A stretch of 64,000 nt of DNA, taken from the NCBI RefSeq assembly GCF_027497235.1, contig NZ_CP114902.1, positions 868,001 to 932,000 of the forward strand, read 5' to 3'. A model generated the notes under the pieces. It saw only the letters and a list, made by a program, of their open reading frames with translations. It ran no database searches and was not told the origin of the DNA. The position numbers were made by a program, and so were the translations under genes. Below, one piece after another: positions 55,338 through 62,575 of this stretch. Source of the stretch: Micromonospora sp. WMMD1128. GTDB taxonomy: Bacteria > Actinomycetota > Actinomycetes > Mycobacteriales > Micromonosporaceae. Position 1 is the first letter of the stretch. The number at the start of each line of letters is the position of its first letter.

Positions 55338-55931
55338 GAGCAGCGTCACTCCATCCCTGTTCGTCCTGAGCCCGACGTCAGTCGAGCTAAGGCCGACGTT
55401 AGACTCTTTCGCGACATATTCGGGGAAAGATTCGTTTTTAGAAGTTTGCCAATGATGCGGCTTTAGCGCATCAGAGGCCGCCCCGCACCCAACTACGCCT
55501 CCTGTGCCGCCTTGTCTCGCCTGTCGACATCAATGGGCCGAAAGGTGGGAACCTGGCCGATCCAGGTGCGAATGCGGCCCGGTGGCGCGCGGCGCGCTGG
55601 GCGTGGCGGGGGCGGAGGGACGGGGTGGGGGTAAGGTCGAGGGGCGCATCGAGGCATTGCCATGGAAGCGCTCCCATGCAAGAATCGCTGCACGCGGTTC
55701 GGGGAGCCACACCGCGAGCTCAGACGTCGAGGGCAGCCGGTCTCACCGGAACGACGTCCGGCTCCCCACGGCCGGTCCTGCGGACCGGTCGGCACCACCA
55801 CCCTCACGCCCGTCCGGGTCGGGCGTCCCCGAAGTGACCCGTGGCGTGCACGGTCGTTCCCGCAGGGCGACCGCCGCCGCCATTCCGCCGGGCCGTACGC
55901 GGATCCGGTCTCGCCCAAGGAGATCACTGGT
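55338..55931. other. 594-base divergent intergenic region between surface protein and cellulase
   Basis: No supported gene. A relatively AT-rich stretch (about 55405-55460, with TTCGTTTTTAGAAG) probably holds the promoter of the surface-protein gene. The CebR-like operator and the cellulase promoter and leader lie in 55650-55931. The rest has no visible structure. Confidence 0.65.
55663..55676 (+). promoter_or_regulatory. CebR-like operator upstream of cellulase
   Basis: TGGAAGCGCTCCCA differs by one base from the CebR palindrome TGGGAGCGCTCCCA, which represses cellulase and cellobiose genes until cellobiose binds CebR. It lies 256 bases before the GH6 start and predicts cello-oligosaccharide induction. 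Confidence 0.75.
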
Positions 55932-57734
55932 ATGAATCTGTGGAGAAGGCTGTCCGGCCGGAGCCGGACGTTGGCGCTCACCGGCGCCGGCGTCCTCGTG
56001 GCCGGCGGGCTGGTGACCCTCCCGGTCACCGCGGCGCAGGCCGCAACGCAGTGCAGCGTGGACTACACCACCAACGACTGGGCCGGCGGCTTCACCGCCA
56101 ACGTGGTCATCAAGAACCTCGGTGACCCGGTCAGCTCGTGGAACCTCGGCTTCACCTTTGGAAACAGCAGCCAGCGCGTGCAGCAGGGCTGGTCGGCGAA
56201 GTGGTCCCAGAGCGGCCAGAACGTCACCGCGCAGAACGAGTCCTACAACGGCTCGCTGGGCACCGGCGCCAGCACCAACATCGGCTTCAACGGCGCGTGG
56301 AGCGGCAGCAACCCGAAGCCGACCCGGTTCACGCTGAACGGCACGGTCTGCAACGGCGGTACGCCGCCCACCAGCACGCCGCCCACCAGCACGCCGCCGA
56401 CGAGCACCCCGCCCACCAGCACGCCGCCGACGAGCACCCCGCCGACGAGCACGCCGCCCACCAGCACCCCGCCCGGGCAGAAGGTGGACAACCCCTACGT
56501 CGGGGTCAAGGGGTACGTGAACCCGGAGTGGAAGGCCAAGGCCGAGTCGGTCTCCGGCGGTAGCCGGGTGTCGAACAACCCGACCGCGGTGTGGCTGGAC
56601 CGGATCGCCGCCATCGAGGGCACCCCGGACAGCAGCTCCAACGGCGCGATGGGCGTCCGTGACCACCTGGACGCCGCGCTCGCCCAGGGCGCCGGCTACA
56701 TCCAGTTCGTCATCTACAACCTGCCCGGCCGGGACTGCTCCGCGCTCGCCTCGAACGGTGAGCTGGGCCCGGACGAGCTGCCGCGCTACAAGTCCGAGTA
56801 CATCGACCCGATCGCCGCGATCCAGAACGACGCGAAGTACAAGAGCCTGCGCATCGTCAACATCATCGAGATCGACTCGCTGCCGAACCTGGTGACCAAC
56901 ACCTCGGGCAACCCGGGCGGCACCGTGATGTGTGACACCGTCAAGGCCAACGGCGCGTACGTCAACGGCGTCGGCTACGCGCTGGCCAAGCTGGGCGCGA
57001 TCGGCAACGTCTACAACTACATCGACGCCGGTCACCACGGCTGGCTCGGCTGGGACAGCAACTTCGGCCCGGTCGCCGACCAGCTGAAGGCCGCCGCCGT
57101 CGCGTCCGGCAGCACCGTGCACAACGTGCAGGGCTTCATCACCAACACGGCGAACTACTCCGCGCTCCGCGAGCCGTACATCAAGGTCACCGACTCGGTG
57201 AACGGCCAGACCGTGCGGCAGTCCAAGTGGATCGACTGGAACCAGTACGTGGACGAGCTCTCGTTCGCCCAGGCGTTCCGGCAGAAGCTGGTCTCGATCG
57301 GCTTCGACAGCAACATCGGCATGCTGATCGACACCTCCCGCAACGGCTGGGGCGGCTCCGCCCGGCCCACCGGCCCGGGCCCGTCGACCAGCGTGGACGC
57401 CTACGTCGACGGCGGTCGGGTCGACCGTCGCTTCCACGCCGGTAACTGGTGCAACCAGGCTGGTGCGGGTCTCGGCGAGCGGCCGAAGGCGGCGCCGGAG
57501 TCCGGCATCGACGCCTACGTCTGGGTGAAGCCCCCGGGCGAGTCGGACGGCTCCAGCAAGGAGATCCCGAACAACGAGGGCAAGGGCTTCGACCGGATGT
57601 GCGACCCGACGTACACCGGCAACGCCCGCAACGGGAACAGCATGTCCGGTGCCCTGCCGGACGCGCCGATCTCCGGCGCCTGGTTCGCGGCCCAGTTCGC
57701 GCAGCTGATGCAGAACGCCTACCCGGCTCTCTGA
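55932..57734 (+). CDS. Secreted GH6 cellulase (cellobiohydrolase-like) with CBM2
   Basis: 600 residues. Order: signal peptide (about 1-37, cleaved after AQA); a family 2 carbohydrate-binding module (about 39-140, Cys41 and Cys140 paired, with three surface Trp); a Thr-Pro-Ser linker of TPPTS repeats (about 143-180); then the GH6 catalytic domain (about 185-600). Asp268 in PGRDCSA is the likely acid, with EIDSLPN (Asp315) and YIDAGHHGWLGW also conserved. The closed-loop pattern suggests an exo-acting cellobiohydrolase of the Cel6B type. AAGGAG lies nine bases before the ATG. CebR-like control. Confidence 0.93.
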   Translation: MNLWRRLSGRSRTLALTGAGVLVAGGLVTLPVTAAQAATQCSVDYTTNDWAGGFTANVVIKNLGDPVSSWNLGFTFGNSSQRVQQGWSAKWSQSGQNVTAQNESYNGSLGTGASTNIGFNGAWSGSNPKPTRFTLNGTVCNGGTPPTSTPPTSTPPTSTPPTSTPPTSTPPTSTPPTSTPPGQKVDNPYVGVKGYVNPEWKAKAESVSGGSRVSNNPTAVWLDRIAAIEGTPDSSSNGAMGVRDHLDAALAQGAGYIQFVIYNLPGRDCSALASNGELGPDELPRYKSEYIDPIAAIQNDAKYKSLRIVNIIEIDSLPNLVTNTSGNPGGTVMCDTVKANGAYVNGVGYALAKLGAIGNVYNYIDAGHHGWLGWDSNFGPVADQLKAAAVASGSTVHNVQGFITNTANYSALREPYIKVTDSVNGQTVRQSKWIDWNQYVDELSFAQAFRQKLVSIGFDSNIGMLIDTSRNGWGGSARPTGPGPSTSVDAYVDGGRVDRRFHAGNWCNQAGAGLGERPKAAPESGIDAYVWVKPPGESDGSSKEIPNNEGKGFDRMCDPTYTGNARNGNSMSGALPDAPISGAWFAAQFAQLMQNAYPAL

Positions 57735-57789
57735 GCCACGGCGGACCACCCGCGGCGGCGGGAGTGAGGCACCGCCGCGCGGGTTCCCC

Positions 57790-57825
57790 GGGCCCCTGGT
57801 CGACGCCCACGTCGACCAGGGGCCC
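57790..57825 (+). terminator. Terminator after GH6 cellulase
   Basis: 16-base perfect arms (57790-57805 and 57810-57825) around a CCCA loop, 55 bases after the cellulase stop. Strong rho-independent-type hairpin without a T tract, as common in high-GC genomes. Confidence 0.8.
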
Positions 57826-57846
57826 TCGGCTGTCCCCGGGTTCAGG

Positions 57847-58230
57847 TCAGGGCACCGTCTTCTCGATCGCCGCCCGACCCAGCTCGGCCAGGTCGCGGCG
57901 CGCCCGTTCCAGGTTTTCCGGGGTGACGTCCTGACCGCGCGCCCGTACCAGGTCCGCCGGCTCCCACGGCTGCTCGGCGCCGGTGCGGACGTTGTCCCCG
58001 CCGGCTCCGGTGCCGGTGCCGGTCGCGCCGGTCCCGGCCGCGTACGGGTCACCGAGGACGTCCGGCGACCCGGTGTCGGCCACCGCGCCGTCCGGCTCGG
58101 TGAACGTGGGGTTGTCCGGGTCGGCGCCGCCGGCACGCAACTGCGGCACCGTGCTGTCGTCGTCCACCGCCGAGGCCACCTCGGGGGTCTCCTCCAGCGG
58201 GCGCTCGCCACCGGGGTCACGATCGGTCAT
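57847..58230 (-). CDS. Hypothetical acidic protein
   Basis: 127 residues from ATG 58230, which has AGGAGG upstream. The N-terminal two thirds are acidic and disordered, with TGTGTG and ADPDNP runs. The C-terminus (EPADLVRARGQDVTPENLERARRDLAELGRA) is helical, possibly a small protein-binding domain. I do not recognise the family. It lies downstream of the symporter operon genes on the same strand, 90 bases from the next. Confidence 0.65.
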   Translation of the reverse strand: MTDRDPGGERPLEETPEVASAVDDDSTVPQLRAGGADPDNPTFTEPDGAVADTGSPDVLGDPYAAGTGATGTGTGAGGDNVRTGAEQPWEPADLVRARGQDVTPENLERARRDLAELGRAAIEKTVP

Positions 58231-58320
58231 GCTGCTGCCTCCTGTCCCCATCGCTGATCCCCCCGGCGTACCCCGTGGCGGGCCGGCCATGCCGACCGGC
58301 CGGGGATACGCGCGGCCGGG

Positions 58321-58641
58321 TCAGGACTCGTCGGACCGGCCCTCCTGCACCTCGGTCGGGCTGAGCCGCTGCCAGAGCAGCATGAGCAGCCCGAACACGA
58401 GCATCACCGCGCCGGCCCACAGGTTGATCCGGACGCCCTGCGCCTTGTCGATCTCGGCCGACGAGTCGAAGAGCCCCATCAGCCCGACGATCAGCCCGTA
58501 CACGACGAACAGCCCACCGATCACCCGGCGGATGTCGAACAGCCGGGCCGCCGCCGAGCTTGCCTCCCGGGCGTCCTCGGTCTCGTCGACGAGTGGGTCG
58601 TGGGCCTCGCCGTCCTGGTAGCGGTCCGCGTTGTCTGCCAT
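58321..58641 (-). CDS. Small two-helix membrane protein next to symporter
   Basis: 106 residues. An acidic N-terminus (about 1-30) is followed by a helix RRVIGGLFVVYGLIVGLMGL, a short loop, and a second helix AGAVMLVFGLLMLLWQRL. It follows the symporter gene with 16 bases between, so it may be an accessory subunit. Similar short proteins accompany SSS transporters in actinomycetes. Function unproven. Confidence 0.75.
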   Translation of the reverse strand: MADNADRYQDGEAHDPLVDETEDAREASSAAARLFDIRRVIGGLFVVYGLIVGLMGLFDSSAEIDKAQGVRINLWAGAVMLVFGLLMLLWQRLSPTEVQEGRSDES

Positions 58642-58657
58642 GACGTGGGTCCCTTCC

Positions 58658-60313
58658 TCAGAAGACCGGGATGTAGAAGAGGGCGGCGAGGATCACGGCG
58701 ACGACGCCGAGCAGCACCGGGGAGCGGTACCAGGCCGCGTCGCCGGCCAGCGAGTCGTCGGCGAGCGTGGTGTTGCTCATGCCGTACACCAGGCCGGTCA
58801 GCTCGTCGTCGGTCTTCGGCCGGGTCAGCGGGGTGATGATCGCGGCCACCACCGCGACCGTGACGAAGGCCAGGCCCGCGCCCCAGAAGCTCTCCTCCAG
58901 ATCGGAGTTGAAGCTGATCACGCCGGTCTTGTAGAGCAGGTAGGTGGCGATCGCCACCACGGTGCCGGCGAGCAGTGACCAGAAGCCGGCGAGCGCGCTC
59001 ATCCGACGCCAGAACATGCCGATGATGAAGGTGCCGAAGAGCGGGGCGTTGAAGACCGAGAAGAGCGCCTGGATGTAGTTCATGATGTTGCTGAAGCCGG
59101 CCGCGATGAACGCGGTGCCGATACCGACCACCACCGCGACCACGGTGGCGATCCGGCCCACCTTCACGTAGTAGTCGTCCGGGCGGTCCCGCCGGAAGTA
59201 CGCCTGCCAGATGTCGTACGTGAAGACGGTGTTGAAGCCGCTGACGTTCGCCGCCATGCCGGCCATGAACGACGCGACCAGGCCGGTGACCGCGATGCCG
59301 AGCACGCCGTTGGGCAGCAGGTCGCGCATGAGCAGCGGGATGGCGTTGTTGTAGACCAGGTCGCCCTGGTCGGCGCCCAGGCCCTTGACCGTGATCAGGG
59401 CGATCAGTCCGGGGATCACGGTGACGACCGGGATGAGTAGCTTCGGGTACGCCCCGATGATCGGGGTACGCCGGGCGGCGCTCATGTTCCGCGCCGACAG
59501 CGCGCGCTGCACCTCGGCGAAGTTGGTGGTCCAGTAGCCGAAGGAGAGCACGAAGCCGAGGCCGAAGACGATGCCCAGCCAGTGCGCGCCGAGCGGGTTG
59601 TCGGTGCCGCCGGTGCCCTGCCAGGCGTGCAGGCCGGCCTCGCCGAGCTTGGAGCCCCGCACCGCGTCCATCAGTCCGTTCACGCCGCCGACCTTGACCA
59701 GGCCGATCACCGTGATCGGCACCAGCCCGGCGATGATCACGAAGAACTGGAGCACCTCGTTGTAGATGGCGCCGGACAGCCCGCCGACCGTGATGTACGC
59801 CAGCACGATCAGCGCGCCGATGACGATCGCGACCCAGAGCGGCCAGCCCAGCAGCGCCTGCATGATCAGCGCCAGCGCGTAGAGGTTCACGCCCGCGATC
59901 AGCACCTGGGCGACCGCGAAACTGATCGCGTTGAGCAGGTGGGTGGGGCGGTTGAAGCGCAGCCGCAGGTATTCCGGCACGCTGCGGACCTTGGAACCGT
60001 AGTAGAAGGGCATCATCACGATGCCGAGGAAGACCATCGCCGGCACGGCGCCGATCCAGTAGTAGTGGACCGTCATGATGCCGTACTGGGCGCCGTTGGC
60101 GGCCATGCCGATGATCTCCAGCGCGCCCAGGTTCGCCGAGACGAACGCCAGGCCGGTGACCCAGGCGGGCAGGGAGCGCCCGGAGAGGAAGAAGTCGACG
60201 CTGGTCTTGATGGCGCGCCGGGCGGCGAAGCCGACCCCCAGCACCGTGACGAAATAGAGCGCCAGGATCAGATAGTCCAAGGCGTTCATGTTCAACCGTA
60301 GGCCGCCGCCCAT
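58658..60313 (-). CDS. Sodium:solute symporter family protein (SSS)
   Basis: 551 residues with about 13-14 membrane helices. Conserved SSS blocks: VDFFLSGRSLPAWVTGLAF, GYWTTNFAEVQRALSARN, and TFIIGMFWRRM. Substrate could be a sugar, amino acid or carboxylate. I start at ATG 60313 because GAGGGGAG lies eight bases before it; ATG 60289 lacks a ribosome site. It forms an operon with the small two-helix protein. Confidence 0.9.
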   Translation of the reverse strand: MGGGLRLNMNALDYLILALYFVTVLGVGFAARRAIKTSVDFFLSGRSLPAWVTGLAFVSANLGALEIIGMAANGAQYGIMTVHYYWIGAVPAMVFLGIVMMPFYYGSKVRSVPEYLRLRFNRPTHLLNAISFAVAQVLIAGVNLYALALIMQALLGWPLWVAIVIGALIVLAYITVGGLSGAIYNEVLQFFVIIAGLVPITVIGLVKVGGVNGLMDAVRGSKLGEAGLHAWQGTGGTDNPLGAHWLGIVFGLGFVLSFGYWTTNFAEVQRALSARNMSAARRTPIIGAYPKLLIPVVTVIPGLIALITVKGLGADQGDLVYNNAIPLLMRDLLPNGVLGIAVTGLVASFMAGMAANVSGFNTVFTYDIWQAYFRRDRPDDYYVKVGRIATVVAVVVGIGTAFIAAGFSNIMNYIQALFSVFNAPLFGTFIIGMFWRRMSALAGFWSLLAGTVVAIATYLLYKTGVISFNSDLEESFWGAGLAFVTVAVVAAIITPLTRPKTDDELTGLVYGMSNTTLADDSLAGDAAWYRSPVLLGVVAVILAALFYIPVF

Positions 60314-60388
60314 GCCTGTGGCTCCCCTCATCCGGGTGGGTGCTGCGCCCGCAGTTACCCCGATCGCGAGGTTTCATGCCTGCTGTGC

Positions 60389-60447
60389 GGTGTAAGGAGG
60401 GGCCCCTTCTTAACGCCTGGCGTCGAGAAGGGGCCCCTTCTCACACG
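60389..60447. repeat. GGGGCCCC palindromic element, copy R7
   Basis: GTGTAAGGAGGGGCCCC and AAGGGGCCCCTTCTCACAC surround the CCTGGCGTCGAG spacer. The inner CGTCGAG deviates from the CTTAACGC of other copies. It is 31 bases past the stop of the minus-strand hypothetical gene at 60478. Confidence 0.85.
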
Positions 60448-60477
60448 TTGGCCGTGTGAGGTGGCGGGTGGGGGAGG

Positions 60478-61683
60478 TCAGCGACCCAGCACGCGGTCCA
60501 GGAAGTCGCGGTAGCCGCGCACGGCCACCCGGAGCTGCTCGGTGTCGGACGAGCCGGACTCCTGCCAGGCGCCGAGTCGGCTGCGTTGCTCCCGCAGCGC
60601 CGTGGACAGCGCCTCGATCGCCTCCTCGACCAGCGACTCCGCCTCGCCGACCGCAGCCTGCGGGTCGTCCACGAAGCGCAGCTGGACGTCGCGCCAGCGG
60701 TCCCGGAAGCCCTGCGCGGCGTCCGGGGCGAACAGCGTCGCCGCGTCGCCGGGCACGGCCCCGGACGCGGGCCGCTCCGCGCCGGCAAGCGTCCCGGCCG
60801 CCGCGCCGCCGCCGGCAGTGCTCGCCGCCGCGGTGGCGGTTTCCGGGTCGACGGTGTCGTGGTGCCGTCCGGTGGTGTCGGCGACCGGCTCGGCGTCGGG
60901 GTCGACCAGGCCCGGCTCGGGGCTGCCGTAGCCGACCGCGCCGGCGGCCACCGCGTCGTCGCGGCTCGATCCCGGTACGCCGTCCCGGTCCGCGTCGGCT
61001 ACCGCGGTGTCGTCCCGGTCGGCCTGGGCGACGACGGTGTCGTCCCGGTCGGCGTGGGCGACGACGGTGTCGTCCCGGTCGGTGTCGTCGACGACCGTGT
61101 CGTCCCGGTCGGTGTCGGCGTGCTCGGCGTCCCACTGGTCCCGGTCGTGCAGCCGGTCACCGGCGGTCGGGTCGGCCCGCTCGTCGTCGAGCGGCTCGGT
61201 GCGTCCCGGTGCGCCGTCGCCCGGGACGGCGGTGTCCTCGCCGCGCGCGTCCCGCTCGTCCTCCGGACGGCCGCCGGCCAGCGCCGAGGCGGCCACCGCG
61301 TCGCCGACCGTGGCCGCGCCGAACGCCGTCGGCAGCGGCGCCGGCTCGTGGAAGGCGGGCCGACCGTCGTCGTCGACCCGGTCGGCCGCGCCGGGCTCGT
61401 CGGCGTCATGCGTCCGCGCCGCGTCGGGCTCGTCGGCGTCATGCGCCCGCGTCGCGTCGGGCTCGTCGGCGTCGTACGCCCGCGTCGCGTCGGGCTCCGC
61501 GTCCCGCGCGCCACCCGCGGCCGGGTCGTCGAACGTGCCCCGGTCGTCGAGCGCGTCCTCGGGCACGTCGGCCCGGCCGGCGCGATCGGCGTCGGCGTGG
61601 CCGTCCGGTGGCGGGACCGGTACCGGTGCGGACCGTACTGCCTCGGGGTGGTCCTGCGTGACCTGCTGCTCTTCCTGGCGCAT
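60478..61683 (-). CDS. Hypothetical repetitive acidic protein with conserved C-terminal domain
   Basis: 401 residues. The first ~300 are disordered and acidic, with two repeat tracts: DADEPDATRAY/H units (about 68-97) and DRDDTVV units (about 190-235). The C-terminal ~90 residues (DRWRDVQLRFVDDPQAAVGE, then LRVAVRGYRDFLDRVLG) form a helical domain shared with the upstream gene (EEVQVRFVDSPAETVGEADE). I do not recognise a named function. The start is the in-frame ATG at 61683; 12 bases separate it from the next gene upstream. Confidence 0.75.
   Translation of the reverse strand: MRQEEQQVTQDHPEAVRSAPVPVPPPDGHADADRAGRADVPEDALDDRGTFDDPAAGGARDAEPDATRAYDADEPDATRAHDADEPDAARTHDADEPGAADRVDDDGRPAFHEPAPLPTAFGAATVGDAVAASALAGGRPEDERDARGEDTAVPGDGAPGRTEPLDDERADPTAGDRLHDRDQWDAEHADTDRDDTVVDDTDRDDTVVAHADRDDTVVAQADRDDTAVADADRDGVPGSSRDDAVAAGAVGYGSPEPGLVDPDAEPVADTTGRHHDTVDPETATAAASTAGGGAAAGTLAGAERPASGAVPGDAATLFAPDAAQGFRDRWRDVQLRFVDDPQAAVGEAESLVEEAIEALSTALREQRSRLGAWQESGSSDTEQLRVAVRGYRDFLDRVLGR
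61008..61505 (-). repeat. Tandem codon repeats (DRDDTVV and DADEPDA units)
   Basis: About 3.5 copies of a 30-base unit (61008-61120) and 3.5 copies of a 33-base unit (61388-61505) within the hypothetical gene. Each is nearly identical at the DNA level, so they are young duplications. Confidence 0.8.
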
Positions 61684-61695
61684 GGCGGCGGCTCC

Positions 61696-62289
61696 TCAGC
61701 GGCTCGTGGCGTCGTGCTCGGGGTCGGGGTGGCGCTGTTCCGGCGGCTGCTGGGCGACCGGGTCCTCGCCGAGCAGGTCGGCGAAGAGGGCCCGGTAGTG
61801 CACAAGCGCCTGGCGGAGGTCCTCGGTGCCGGCCTCACCGCGCTCGTTGCGCTGCCGGATCTCGTGGGCGTCGCGGTAGTGGGTGAGCGTGCGGGCGTGC
61901 TCGACGGAGAGGTGGGCGATCTGGTCGGAGAAGTCCCCGGTGGGGTATCCGCGCTCAGCGATCAGGCGACTGACCAGCTCGTCGGCCTCGCCTACGGTTT
62001 CCGCCGGCGAGTCGACGAAGCGCACCTGGACCTCCTCCCAGGCGGCGGCGTAGCGGGCCCGGGACTCCGGGCTGAGCGGGGTCAGCTCCAGCTCGGCGTG
62101 CCGACGCTCGCGTTCCCGCAGCTCGCGTTCGGCGGCGCCCCGGCTGTCCTGCTCGGCGACGACCCGGTCGTACTCCGGGCCGAAACGCTGCCGCAGCGCC
62201 CGGCGACGATTCGCGACCACGGCGAACGCGGCGAGCGCGGCGACGACGATGACGACGATGACTATGACGACTACCTGGGTGGACGACAT
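61696..62289 (-). CDS. Hypothetical membrane protein with shared C-terminal domain
   Basis: 197 residues. One N-terminal helix (TQVVVIVIVVIVVAALAAFA) is followed by a charged segment, then the helical domain shared with the neighbour (AAAWEEVQVRFVDSPAETVG, about 75-170). AGGAGG precedes ATG 62289. It is divergent from the conservon-type kinase gene with 286 bases between. Function unknown. Confidence 0.78.
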   Translation of the reverse strand: MSSTQVVVIVIVVIVVAALAAFAVVANRRRALRQRFGPEYDRVVAEQDSRGAAERELRERERRHAELELTPLSPESRARYAAAWEEVQVRFVDSPAETVGEADELVSRLIAERGYPTGDFSDQIAHLSVEHARTLTHYRDAHEIRQRNERGEAGTEDLRQALVHYRALFADLLGEDPVAQQPPEQRHPDPEHDATSR

Positions 62290-62475
62290 GGCTCCTCCTT
62301 CGGAGGCTGGTATTCCCTGGTGCGGGTGATCGCCAATCCCGTTCCGGGGCACTTTCCCGGTGGGGTGAAGAAACGCCCGTCCGGCGACGAGTCGGGCTCC
62401 GACGGCGTCCACCAGGCTCGTCTCGGACGGTAGCGAGCGTCGAGACGGCCGGTAGTGCATCCGCCGGGGATTACG

Positions 62476-62481
62476 TATCCT
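62476..62481 (+). promoter_or_regulatory. Putative -10 box (TATCCT) for sensor kinase
   Basis: TATCCT lies 94 bases before the TTG start. The intervening leader is GC-rich. No -35 is clear. Confidence 0.35.
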
Positions 62482-62575
62482 GCCCAAGGCGTCCGGGTCG
62501 GGCTCCGGCGTCGTGGCCGGTGACCTGCCGGCCGCTGCCGGAGCCACCCAGCGAACCTTCCCGGGCGAGGTCTGA

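Noticed and set aside
55381..55405. CTAAGG...CGTTAG upstream of the surface-protein gene as a regulon site
   Set aside because: The spacing between the half-sites differs by one base from the consensus and the gene is unrelated to acyl-CoA metabolism.
61008..61505. Regular repeats as a CRISPR array
   Set aside because: Repeats are contiguous with no unique spacers, keep one reading frame and encode peptide repeats.
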